Positions 11,239-22,302 of a stretch of 64,000 nucleotides of DNA are shown piece by piece (positions within the stretch are counted from its first letter, which is position 1; the number at the start of each line of letters is the position of its first letter). This stretch comes from Trametes villosa (taxonomy: Eukaryota; Basidiomycota; Agaricomycetes; Polyporales; Polyporaceae). A program made the position numbers and the translations under genes. The notes under the pieces are model-generated. The model did not search any database, had not been told where the DNA came from, and saw nothing but the letters and a program-made list of their open reading frames with translations. Location of the stretch: contig PUDQ02000010.1 of NCBI GenBank assembly GCA_002964805.2, positions 2,480,001 to 2,544,000 on the forward strand, in the 5' to 3' direction.

Positions 11239-12121
11239 GCGAGTTGGGCAAGCGATATGGGCTACAGTACCTCGCGTGAGTGCTATCGATTGCTGGGAGC
11301 CAGAGAGGTTGTGGGATAGGTGAGCCAGGTTGGATCGTGGTTGGTCGTAAGTGGTGGGGACAAGTAGACACTACAAGCGTCTCCTGAGAGCCTTAGAAGG
11401 ACTCTGAGAGTTTGTACAGCGGCGGACGTTGGGCGGACGAGAAGGGGGTATCTGGTTCGGACGATGGTGGTGAGTGCAAAACTTGCCCTTCGCGGAGGCG
11501 GCGAGAGTAGCGCCTATAATTGAAGGTCCGATACATCCCTGGGAGAGACAAACCGTATCGGAGTACAAGATTGGCCAGGAGCATTTGACATCCGACCGGC
11601 GCCGTCTAAAAACGCGGTATGCAGCGCGCGCATGATGATGTTCGTCAGAGGCGAGAACATACGCAGATCATTACGGCTTTCGAGCCTTTTCGTACTTGTA
11701 TTCTTGCTGCTGGCTTGTCTGCTGCAATGTCCTAATGCTTTGAATACTATCGAGAGCTCTACCTACCCGCTCCAGCAGACGACGCAAGACATGAGTTCAA
11801 CCGCTTGAACTTAATTAGCAGCTCTACCGGTCGGCGTGTGATTGCCTCTTCAAGTGCTCTCTGGCTGCAAGCGCAGAACGTGTTATACATCGGCCACCAT
11901 CGACTGCAGCACATCGCGCTAAGACATATACACCACCGAGAGTGTACGCGCTAGCTTTTGGAGTCGTCTGAGCCGTCGTAGTCAGCGCGTGCCTGGCTCT
12001 GTAGGACCGGGCCGTTATCAGACTGCGAGGTGCGTCATGGCCATTCTGTGCGGTGACCTCTGCCTCAGCTGCAAATCCAGACCAGAGCTGCTCTGTAGCC
12101 TTTCTCGTCCTCGGCTGATCC
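11239..12121. other. Intergenic region between divergent genes
   Basis: About 880 bases lie between the long minus-strand gene and the Rho GEF. The stretch is of moderate GC, with AT-richer parts at 11580-11820. Only short arginine-rich frames occur and none looks like a protein. It probably contains both promoters; no specific element was identified. Confidence 0.45.
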
Positions 12122-15100
12122 ATGGCACGCCGCCCTCATCCCTACATTACCATCCCCCCAGGCGCTGCCCCTCCCTCCAACCCCTCGGCGTCCGCACGCG
12201 ATCCTCCCCTTTCGCCAGTAAACCTCTGGGCAGATCGTCGCAGCCATGGGTACACCACATCCTCGTACGCGCCGTCCTCTCCCAGCAACTCGTCCTCGCG
12301 GATCAGCCTCGATGTCCCTGCACGATCCCCGAGCCGAGCAGCGAGCGCGTACGAGATGGAGACTTCGCGCCTATCCTTTCCAGAGCCATCGCTGCACCGC
12401 TCGTCTTCCCAGAGGTCATCGAGGAACTCCTACCGACCGCCCAGCAGCGTACTCGGCTTGTCGCACCGAAGCACAAGAAGCGACTCCGTGCTGAGTCCCG
12501 ACAGTCTGGTCACTCCAACACAAATCGCGAGCGGGGAATCAAGGCCGCCCTCATTCGTGGGCACTCCTGAGGTACGTTACGCCGTATTGATACATCATTA
12601 TTGTGAACTATATACCGGGATCAGACAGCCGTCAAGGACCTCTCATCCGAGCTATCCGACCTAACGTGAGCGCCTCCGCCACCCTACCGGACATTGACTT
12701 AGACGCGTACACCAGTCTTGATTCAGAAGAGGGCTTGCGAAAGTTTCAGAGGGGAGAACTCTACGACGACGATGAAGAGTGGTACCGCCTCGTACCCCCT
12801 GAGGCACGCCAGGTTCTCCACAGTGATGAAGTCCAACGACAATCTATTCTGTTCGAGATCATCAAGTCCGAGAAGGACTATGTGGCTGACCTTGAGGTGC
12901 TTCAGGAGGTGGGAACGTCTGGTCATGTACTTTTGCGGGTCCCTAAGCTCTGGCACAGGTCTACAGAGAACCCATCATTAACACCCTAGCGGTCCCCCAG
13001 CACCGCGTCAAAGGATTCATCCAGGAGGTCTTCTTCAACGTAGACAAGATCCTTGCACACCACAAACGCATGCTCGGGTCGCTGTTCGAACGACAGCGCG
13101 ACCAACACCCGCTCATACAGAGCCTTTCGGATATCGTCCTCGACAGTACGCGCATACACCCACCTCTAGTACCATCCGAATTGCTCACTATAAAACCAGA
13201 TGCTTTGGTATTCCAGAACGATTACGAGGACTACATCAAGCACTACCCATTAGCCGAAGCGCGACACCGCTCCGAACTTCGTCGAAACCAGCGATACCAG
13301 TACCTCCTCCAGCAGTGCTCGCTCGCCCCTCGTGTACGGAAGCGCGACCTCATCACCTTCCTCTCTCGACCCGTAACTCGACTACCCCGGCTCCTGCTCC
13401 TACTCGAGAATGCGAAGAAGTACACCGAGCCAGACCATCCGGATATGGAGAGCATACCGCTTCTGATCGGGATCCTGAAGGATTTCATCCGAAGTACTCA
13501 GCCAGGTATCGCCGCGGCGGAGGATAAGGTCAAGTACTGGAACCTGTGCGAAAGCCTGGTGTACCAGAAGGGCGAGATCATCGTACGTTCTTCCGCGAGA
13601 CCGTAGTTGTCTATCTCACGATTGCGCAGGACTTGGATTTGTACGACGAGAGCCGTTCACTACGAATGCAGGGACCCCTGTCAAGACGGTACAAGTCCAA
13701 CATGGACTTGCATTGGGCTGACCTCCACGTCGCTCTTTTGGATAACTACTGTAAGTGCCGCCCGAACCGCCCAGAGTTACCACTAGCTGAGTAAAGGCTC
13801 AGTACTCCTCCTCAAACCTGAAGCCCGATCAAGCACAGTAATGAAACACCACGTAGTATCACGAGTCAGTGGCCGGGAGTTTCCGCACACTTGTCCGACA
13901 ACTCATCCGCTCTCTTCCTTCTCGTAGCCTATACCCTTGGAGTACCTTCGCCTTGGCATGTTCGACAGCCCGCCCGAGAACCGCAAAGAGAAGGCAGAAG
14001 ACGGCAGCGGAATCCTAGAGCGCGTCCGCTCGCGCTACCGGGCGATGTACCCGTTCACCATATACCATGCATCGTCGAAGATGAGCCGAAGATATACCTT
14101 GTACGCAGCGAGCGAGGCGGCGCGGCAGAAGTGGCACGACACCCTGAAGGAGGCTCTGAGCATACGGCAGATCAGGCAGGAGAGCAACATGGTGCGTCGT
14201 TTCGGCCCACTTCGACGGGTGGTGCTCATCTATATACGAGTAGTTGTTCGCGCCCCACATCCTCAACGAAGGCTTCTTCAAGCATGCCGCGCTTGTTGCT
14301 CCATACGGCCTGGCGTCACATTATACGGGCAGAGTCAATGCAGCTACGGAAATATGTGCGTTCTCCGCTTTACCACAAACGCACCTGGCTTTGAGCTTAT
14401 ACGGTCCGCACAGCCAGTGGGTCGAACAAATTCCTGGCCGTCGCATGCACCTCGGGCGTGTATCTCGCAAGACGAGGTGAACCATGTGCGTCAACGACTT
14501 ATCTCCGAACGTATCCGCATATATGCGTGCTCAGACATACTATAGCATTCCGCAAGGTTCTCAGCGTACCCAACCCTACGAGTATGGTCTCCCTCCAAGC
14601 CGCGGGGAAGCTGTTTGTGCTTCACGAAGACGGCCTGTGCTGTTATTCGCTCGACATGCTCGCTCGTGCGGCCCTCGGGCTCACGACCGCCCAGAAGGTG
14701 GACGCGTCGAAGGAGGTAATAGCGGAGGACGTGCTGTTCTTTCGTGCAGGCCGGGTGGGCAACCGGTTCATGGGTACGTACATCTCCTTGCCAGTCCACG
14801 GGGATAGGGGAGTGCATTTTTGACAACGCACCATACTTGGCAGTGCTGTATGCGGCGAAGAGCTTCCTTCAGGTATACTTGTATGCGCTGGAAATTGTCA
14901 GCAACGCCGATGCTGGTCACCCGCGCTGGAGTACATCTGGCGTGTCATCCTTCAGGTCGTTTGGCGACGTCAGTCAGCTCCTATTCTTGCGCGAAACCGG
15001 ATCGAACGCTGACTCCCGCTGCAGCCCCTCGTCATCCCAAAGGATACGTACAACATCACCGTCCTAAGTCGGCGAATTGTGATCTGCTCGGAGAAGGGCA

Positions 15101-15767
15101 TTTCTGTTGCCGACCCCGCAAAGTGAGCCTCCTAGTTCACTCTCGTAGGTCGATGCTTATCCGCGCGCAGTCTCAGCATGGGTGTGAAGGCGTCAAACCT
15201 GCCAGACTTCAGCGATTCAGACCTCAGCCTCCCCATGGCTGGGCTGAAGGTGCGCTGCGCATCCTGCAAGCCGCTCGGCGTCCTCCGTTGTCCCAACTCA
15301 GAAGAACTACTGGTCGTATATGACGGTGCGGAATCCCCTATACCCATCTGTTAATTTTCTCGGTCGCTGACGGCTATAATTCCCGCCCTGCAGAGCTGGG
15401 GTGCTACATCGACAAGCACGGCACCCCGACGCGCTCCTCAGGGTACCTCCGCTGGGAGACGAAGGCGGCGTCGTACGCGCACCGCGGCGACTACCTCATG
15501 CTCATCTCGCCCGAGTTCATCGAGGTGCGCACGGTGCACACCGGCAAGCTCGTGCAGGTGCTCGAGGGCGGGGACATGCGCCGCATCGACATCGGCCTGC
15601 TGAGCCCGGACAAGGACAGCACGGGCACGACGCTGATCGCGATGCGCGGCGTCGAGGACCAGGGGCTCGTCGCGGACCGCATCCTGGAGCTCGTCGAGAC
15701 GGCGGAGCTCCGCACGCCGAGGGTGTCGGAGGTGCCGGGGGTGTGGGACGAGTTCGATATACTGTAG
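12122..15767 (+). CDS. ROM2: Rho1 guanine nucleotide exchange factor, Rom1/Rom2 type
   Basis: The model is join(12122..12571,12625..12665,12716..12908,12959..13145,13200..13582,13630..13750,13803..13864,13928..14191,14244..14355,14414..14485,14546..14773,14844..14968,15025..15122,15177..15325,15394..15767), giving 952 aa. Proteins of this type load GTP onto Rho1 in the cell-wall-integrity pathway at the plasma membrane. The N-terminal 160 residues are Ser/Pro-rich. A RhoGEF (DH) domain is at about 205-415 (RQSILFEIIKSEKDYVADL, then KRDLITFLSRPVTRLPRLLL). A PH domain is at about 420-567 (YPFTIYHASSKMSRRYTL). A citron/CNH domain runs from about 570 to 935 (FLAVACTSGVYLARRGE, LFVLHEDGLCCYSLDML). 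The 54-nt intron at 13146-13199 keeps the frame if retained and is inferred from GT-AG ends and DH alignment. Fifteen exons make individual borders less certain than the identity. Confidence 0.85.
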
Positions 15768-16159
15768 CGATACTTGATGAGCGGGTGAGGGTGGGATATC
15801 GGTGGATGCTGGATGATATAGGGAAGGAAGAACGTCGTATATCCGGCTATCTTATGCTTACCATAGAATAATGCGGATCACTATGTAATGTACCCACCAT
15901 GATATCGTTGCAGCACAAGCTTGGTCGAGTCATGACCACCATGGTTAGAACAACAACATCCATAAGCCCAATGGATCCCATGATATAATAATAATAGCCT
16001 AGGAAGGTATACCGAACGCCGTAAATAACTTAGCTCCTATTGACACAGTGGGGTATATCCGAGTCATGCACGCGGATCAGGGGAAGATTATGCAGCGCGG
16101 AGGATGCGCGTACGCTACGACGAGACTCATGCGGAAGGTGAGGGATTGCTACGTGTGAT
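15768..16159. other. Convergent 3' intergenic region
   Basis: About 390 AT-richer bases lie between the ends of the Rho GEF and the lactonase-like gene. It has several ATAATA-type runs near 15985 that would suit polyadenylation. No gene is visible. Confidence 0.45.
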
Positions 16160-17729
16160 TTACCGGGTGAACACGGTCATGCCCTGGAGGTTGTTGGGGT
16201 CTGAAGAACAGCTCGTGAGCAAGCGACCCCGCCAGGGAGTGTGAGGAGGTACGCACTGATGGTGATCCCAGCAGCCTTGGTGGGACCAGAGATGTCAAGC
16301 GAGGAGATCTTCTTGGCTTCTCCAGGGCTGTCGAGCAGGAGAACATCGACAGCGGTCGCGTTGGGGGCCAGGACGTAAAGGAAGCTAAGGTATGGGTAGG
16401 TGAGCACTCTGCACCGACCTCCGAGAATGGAGAGAAACATACTCCATGCCGTTCACAGTAGCAATATCGTTGTCAATCGTCGCAGAGCCCGGGGCCTGGG
16501 GGTACTGCGTGACGATCGAGCCCTTCAAGTTGTCGTCGACGTGCACCTCCGTCACCGTCGCGGTGCCGATGTCCGTCAAGTAGAAGTTGCCCGTCTTCTT
16601 GCTGAAGCTCGACCAGCATGTCGCGACCTGGCCGTCGATCTTGATCGCCGAGCTCTTGTTGGTGTCCTTGAGGTCGAAGATGTCGAAGCCGAGCCCGGCG
16701 TCAGTCGCGAGGATCGCGTTCTTGCCCGGAATGACCGTCATCGAGAACGGCAGGAGGCCGTTCTTCGCGGGCGCGACCTTCTTGAACTCGGGCGAGAGCG
16801 AGCCGTCGTTCTTGACGTCCCACACCGCGAGGAAGCCGGGCGTGGGTGGCACGCCCTTGACGGAGGCGATGAGCTGCTTGCCGTCCTCGCTGAACACGAT
16901 GTGGCTGGCGGTGCCCGCGGGACCAGTGGCGGGTGTCGTCTGGTTCAGGCCGAGCGGCCGGAGGGTGTTCGGGATCACGTTCAGGCCGGTCTTCTTGTCA
17001 ATCTTGTAGCAACTGGCGGACCGGTCAGCATGTCATGCGAGCTAGAAGAGAGAAAGTGTCTCACATGACACCGTTGACCTGGCCGCCGTTGAGGACGCAG
17101 AGGCGGTCGCCGTTCGCGTTGAAGGCGAGCGACATGGGGAACTCGCCCTCAGATGAGATGACGTCGCCGAACGGCTGGATGTTGGTCGGCGTCTTGGAGT
17201 CGATCGAGAACAGGGAGACGGTGTTCGACCCAGCCTGTGTAAGAAAGCTAACGTCAGTCCGTGTAGAACGAGCGCGCAGAGTGGGATATACTGACGTTAA
17301 CGGTGGCGAGAACCTTGCCCTTCGCAGACGCCTTGATCGCGCCCTGGGAGAAGAGCGCATCGGGACCATCGGCTTGGCCGTGAGCGCCACGGCCGCCTGT
17401 TGCGACTGCCCTGTCGAGGTTCTAACACAGAGGGTCAATACTAGTCTTCCCTAGCGGTGGCTGGGGATCCTTACGAGAGTGCCGTCGGCGTTGATGGTCG
17501 CCGCGAGGATCATGTTCTCATCGGGCTCGTTCGAGATGACTGTAAAGGATATTAGCAAGAGCAGTCTAGCTGAATTGCAAAAATACATACAGTAGACGGC
17601 GCCCGAAGCATCGAGGCGAGTCGTCTGGGACATCATCTTGGTCTTGGCCGCGCGACGCACCATAGGTGCCGCGGATACGAGCGCGGAGGCGGCGAGGACG
17701 GAGGTAAGGACGGCAGCGGTGAACTTCAT
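16160..17729 (-). CDS. Secreted beta-propeller protein, lactonase / carboxymuconate-cyclase-like
   Basis: The model is complement(join(16160..16200,16257..16384,16443..17012,17065..17234,17296..17421,17475..17539,17591..17729)), 412 aa. The first 21 residues (MKFTAAVLTSVLAASALVSA, then AP) form a signal peptide, so the protein is secreted. The body has blade-like repeats such as AGSNTVSLFSID, FPMSLAFNANGDRL, ASHIVFSEDGKQLIASVKG and FLYVLAPNATAVDVL. These are typical of seven-bladed YbhE/lactonase-like proteins (3-carboxymuconate cyclase or 6-phosphogluconolactonase relatives). The substrate cannot be named from sequence, and many fungal members have no proven activity. At the 16442 border the GTATGT donor gives NGMD|FLYVL in phase, whereas reading through would hit an early stop. 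Confidence 0.8.
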
Positions 17730-19199
17730 CTTGTCTGGTAGTCGGATAGGTGTGGGGAGCTAAGTCGTAAACGAGAGTAGGGTACTAGGAGCTGCGCGAA
17801 GTAAGAAAAGAACGTGAAGAGCAAGATGAAGTGAGCACAGCTCCCGCGCTACCAGGCGGCGTAAGAAGGGGGTCGAGGCGAAAGAGGGCGGGGAGCGAAG
17901 GCGAAGGGGACCGAGGGGGTGATCGAACCTCCCCGCCCGCTCCACTCCTCTTATACGAATTGATGGGACGCACCTCGACTTCGGACACATTCCTCGAGCA
18001 GCATCACTGTCAGCCCCTGGCGTTCGCGGCGGGCGCGGCGAGAGGCGCTCATGTTGGGTGCGCTCTGCAACAGGGCAGTGTGCCGGCCGAACATCAGCCA
18101 CACATTTCCCAATTGCCGCGTCGTTGCGGCTGCCGGCGGACGCCCCGGCGAAACGGTACTGTTCGCGAAGGCCACATGGACGCGTTCCCCGCATCCGCGC
18201 TCGCGTGCCAAGCTCGCGCTGCCGGAGTCCGGAGCGGGTCGAGGGCGGGGGCCATCAGGATGGCCCGTTCTTTCTGAGACGGGCGGAGAGGATGAACAGG
18301 ATGGGGTCGCCAGGGGCCAAGAAGACGGTTTCGCGTGTCGTTGCCCGCCTGAGCCCCAGTGCTATCGGGCGCTGATGCTCATCATAACCCATGGTGCCCG
18401 ATGTCGTTAGCAGGCCGGGGTGCTCCCCGAGGAGGCCCGCGGCTGCTGCCGCACTCGCAAGAGATCTCCCAGTTAGGCAGCTTTACGCTGCGAACAACGA
18501 CCTGTCAAAGCCACAAGTGAGCGTTCATGTCAATTATGCACCGCATGCAAGGGGCCTGGGAGGGATGGAGACAGACGCTTGAAACATCAACTCTGCGAGT
18601 ACGTGAGCGCCAGCTCTGGTCTCCGAACATCTTCGTACGAACGCCATCTTGGCAGATGCCGGATAGATGTGGGTGCGGCAGAGCGTTCCTGCAGAAGCAA
18701 AGCTCAGCTAACCTGCGCCCGCGAGCCTTGGGTGCGTGATGCATTCCTGGTCCGGAATCTCCAAGTGTTTTCTGATCAACGCCGTGTGAGCCCTGGGGTG
18801 GACAGCCACAGTTGTATTGCTCACCTGGGCGTCACTTCCAGCACCAAGAGTTCCATGCAACATTGACCATAACATATACTGCGTCAGGTAGACATGGGAG
18901 AAGTTCCTGTACCAGATGACCAGACAAATACACAGTGAATCCGGAGCGTTGTTGCCTCCCGGAGGTCAGCGGTAAGCATAGCAGATGTAAGCGCTTACCG
19001 TCCACCACGAATCCACCATCAACAAGTCTGGCGGCAGCGCGCGCCCACACCGCCCACACCGGACAAAATGCATCACGACCAGCAGAATTCGCATCTCAGT
19101 TGATCTCCGGCCGTGGCAGGCGCTCGCTCGGGCCCTGGGTGCGCACTGCAGCTGCCAGCTGCCCTGGACAGCGGGGCTCGCACGCGATGTCGCGTCGTC
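17730..19199. other. Gene-poor region
   Basis: About 1.5 kb runs upstream of the lactonase-like gene. Bases 17750-17960 are its likely promoter. No frame with a splice-consistent protein was found on either strand, and no terminal repeats or structural RNA were recognised. Confidence 0.45.
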
Positions 19200-19850
19200 G
19201 GGGAGCGTAGAGCCCCACAGCGTCCCTCGCAGTGCGACCAAGTCGACGACGGTGCCGGTGTGCACGCGACAGCCACGCGCGGCGGACCTGAGTGCCTGGA
19301 GACCTTGTACTTGGGGCGGGCCGAGCGAAAGAAGCCGACGACCGACGACCGTCGCTGAGTGGGAAGCAGGTGGCACGGCGCGCTCGCTGTGTCGAAGAAG
19401 CGCCACTTTGCGTGCTACCAGTCCACTCGTTCGGGGCCACAACGCTCATCGGCTCGAGCAGATGCCCATGTTGGACATCAGGTGCTGAACGAGGCAGGAC
19501 TCTGAAGGGCACTGTCACAATCGAAATCAGTCGGCGTGGTACTAGGCGCATCATACGGCGGTTGAGGATACGGAGACCTACTCAAGACGTGGGCGGATCA
19601 ATCGCGCTCTCAAGCGGGACTCAAGTCTATGGTATCATGTCGTCCCGCACACAATGCCAAGCTGGGTCGAGCCAAGGTTGAGATGCGGTATCCTCGCAGG
19701 CATAATGACTTCATGCTCACCGACTGAACTCAGGAAATTGCGATCCCGACGCAATGTGAGCGCACCGGTGCCGATGCCAAGCAGCCCGAGATCTAGGAGA
19801 AGCTCGATGGAAACGGGCATGCTTCATTGTTTGCGTCCAGTGTGCTGCTT
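19200..19850. repeat. Degenerate dispersed repeat, copy 1 (partner at 43795-44660)
   Basis: The copy shares an ordered series of blocks with 43795-44660 in the same orientation. These are GGGAGCG...GTCGACGACGG, then a CCACGCG..GCGGACCTGAG block, then GCCTGGAGACCTTGTACT, then GGGCGGGCCG, then CACTGTCA, then GCGATCCCGACGCAA (partner GCGTTCCCGACGCAA), then AGCTCGAT-GGAAACGGGCAT. The order is kept, but spacing and bases have drifted, so this is an old repeat, probably a transposon relic. No terminal repeats or target duplications were recognised, and the edges are approximate. Confidence 0.55.
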
Positions 19851-20063
19851 GCGGTGAAACGGATCAAACGCCCACAGTTCAACATATCACCTACGTCTGC
19901 ATCTACGAGCAGGCAAAACCCGTTCGTGTTCTCGTCCTCATCGCCTTCGTCACTATCAAAGTCCTTTCGCTGGAAGTCCAAGTCGACCGCCTCGAACGTA
20001 ACGCTGGATCCGCCCTTCCCGAGCTTGACCACGACGGTGAAGTGCCGCCATCGCCCTCGAGCT
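19793..20063 (-). pseudogene. Possible gene fragment, minus strand
   Basis: The minus-strand frame reads FTVVVKLGKGGSSVTFEAVD, then an acidic stretch (DFDSDEGDEDENTNGF), then LLVDADVGDMLNCGRLIRF. This looks more protein-like than its surroundings: alternating hydrophobic strands with an acidic loop. It has no convincing start and overlaps the end of the degenerate repeat. It could be an exon of a decayed gene just upstream of F-box copy 2, or a chance frame. No family was recognised. Confidence 0.3.
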
Positions 20064-20327
20064 CGACTACGACACTGAAAAGTCGCCCATGAGTGGCGCC
20101 GTCCGGGTCCTAGGCAGCCCGAGTCAAAACGGCTCACCTTGTGCATGTGTATGCATCCGCAGAATCCGTCAATGTCTGGTGAGCGAAGAAAACTGCAGCG
20201 ACGTGGTGGTAGCTGAGGTCGACGGCCAGAGCACTCGCGCACTGCGCGCGTCCTCGCGTGTCGCGTTCGTCACATGACTGTGTCCGAACACCTCCTGCGG
20301 CGCGTGCCGTACGCGAGCGTACGCGCA

Positions 20328-21950
20328 ATGTCGTCCCTTGTCCTCAACGTCGATGTGCTCCTGCTCATCGCCGCGTTCTCTCGCCGCAGGGAGGTCTCGC
20401 GGCTCGCCAGAACATGCCGTGCTCTTCACAACCTCCTTTCCCCCGCCATCCTCGCGGGCACCGTCTGGCTGACCCGAGATCGCCTCGTGTCGTTCTCCAG
20501 GTTCATGTCTCACCACAACGGTGGCGGCCGCACTCGTCGGGACCTCTCCCCTTTCTTGCGTGCATTGCGATTCAATTTGTTACCGGAATATAGCAGTCCG
20601 GATGAGCTGTCTCTCGCCGAGTCAGCGCAGGCTTTCACCGACCTCCTGCGATTCTGCCGGCACCTCGATTCGCTAGCCATATACTGCGTCTCGATGGCGT
20701 TCACGCCCGAGCAGCTCCGGCTCGCCCTCTCGGCGTCGCTCCCGACTCTACGGGAGCTCATCCTTGATGGCGTGACGGTAAACCACAGGGACGCCCTCGC
20801 CGATACGTCCGCTCCTCTCCGCAGCGTGAACCTTACCATGTCAGACGATGCAAACGGGGGCAATGACGACGAGCTTGCTCGCGTGGACCCCCTGCCCTTC
20901 CTCCGATATCACAGCACGTCGATAACCACCCTCACCTTGGCCAAGGTCGTCCTCGGAGATTCCGGCACACCCCTCCCCAGCGTCCGCACGCTGGTGGTGC
21001 ACAGCCTCTCCCTCGAGAGGGACGAAACAGGCTGGGCAGGCCCGCTCATCCACCTCTTCCCCAACGTCGAGCACGTCGACCTGTGGGCGCTCTACGCCCG
21101 CAGCGGCATCACGCCCGCGCACCTCGACCCGCGCGACCACAACTCGCTCTTCATCGCGGACACCTGGCGCGCCAGCGGCGTCGCCTGGCAGGCGCGGCGT
21201 GGGACGTGGCGGCGCGGCCTCCGCGTCCTCCGCGTGCCCTCCGTCATGGACCTCTACTGCCTCGGCGTGTCCTGCCCCGTCGCCCGGCTCGACCTCTGCG
21301 AGCTCGCGCCGTCCCCGCAGTTGACCGCCGTGGCGCTCGAAGACGTCCGCCCGCGCTGCCTCGGCTTCACCGTTCCACGCTCGCTCGCGAGTAAGGCTGC
21401 GGACTCGGAGGTGCCCGCGCTGCTGCGCGCCGTTGCACGCACGCCCTCGATCACGCACCTCGTCGTGGAGCTCGACGAGGGCCTGCTGCTCGCCCCGAAG
21501 CCGCAGAACGTCTTCGTGAGTAGCGGCTGCATGTGCACACCGTCATCCGTGTCGTGAAGGCTGACGGACGTGCTTCTCCTTTGCGGCTAGGCGCGGCTAG
21601 GGCAGCTTTTCAGCCTCACCGCCGTCTCGCACCTCTTCTTGCACATGCGCGGCGACGGGGAGCTGCTCGAGCGGGACGGCCTGTTCGACGCGCCCCTGTA
21701 CAGCGACTCCGACGTAGACAGCGACTTCGGCCCCGACGACGAGCCCGCGCCGCCGCCAGAGTTTCTCCAGATACTGACACGCGACAACCGGATGCTCCGC
21801 CGGGTGTTCACCGATTTCGAGCCCCAGGGCCTTAAGGCTTGGGAGGCGCGCACAGGGGACGCGGAGCCGGGCACACAGTGGGAGGAGTATGAGGAAGAAG
21901 AGGCACGCGCCCTCGTGGTCGCGGAGGGGTTGGTGAGGTTCGAAGACTAG
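20328..21950 (+). CDS. F-box protein, copy 2
   Basis: The model is join(20328..21515,21591..21950), 515 aa, with a 75-nt phase-0 intron at the same protein position as in F-box copy 1. The F-box is at the N-terminus (LNVDVLLLIAAF and LSRLARTCRALHNLLSPAI), followed by irregular leucine-rich segments. The first five residues differ little from copy 1, and the closing stretch PEFLQILTRDNRMLRRVF is nearly shared. An in-frame ATG at 20274 would add 18 residues absent from the paralogue, so 20328 is preferred. Compared with copy 1, an acidic insertion (YSDSDVDSDFGPDDEP) lies near the C-terminus. It probably acts as an SCF ligase substrate receptor; the target is unknown. Confidence 0.8.
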
Positions 21951-22178
21951 TACCTACTGGCCCATGTATACGGCTATCTTAGAGCGCATATAGCGACTAT
22001 CATGGAGTGTCAATGCCCCCAGGCAGTCTGTTGCTGGCGGGTCTGAAACCTTGTGCCTGCTAGCAACTTACACAAATACTTTTGTCGTTACAGCTGTTGC
22101 CGGAATTCCCGCTACCGTCTAGGTAGTGGGTCTTCATACCGAGCATTGTTATAGGGCGCCCCGCAAACTTTGTGAATT

Positions 22179-22196
22179 CACGTGATATATCACGTG
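22179..22196. promoter_or_regulatory. 18-bp perfect palindrome with two CACGTG boxes
   Basis: CACGTGATATATCACGTG is its own reverse complement. It carries an E-box (CACGTG, the bHLH core) at each end and lies about 107 bases before the start codon of the Helitron gene. It could be a promoter element or a transposon-end structure; the sequence alone does not decide. Confidence 0.45.
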
Positions 22197-22302
22197 CGGA
22201 CCAAACATCCTCAAACTCCGTTCTCCATCGACCTTCCCTCACCATCTGCATTCTACTCCCAACTATCACCCGTCCACTTCCGCTGTCGCCTCTTCCCCCA
22301 CC

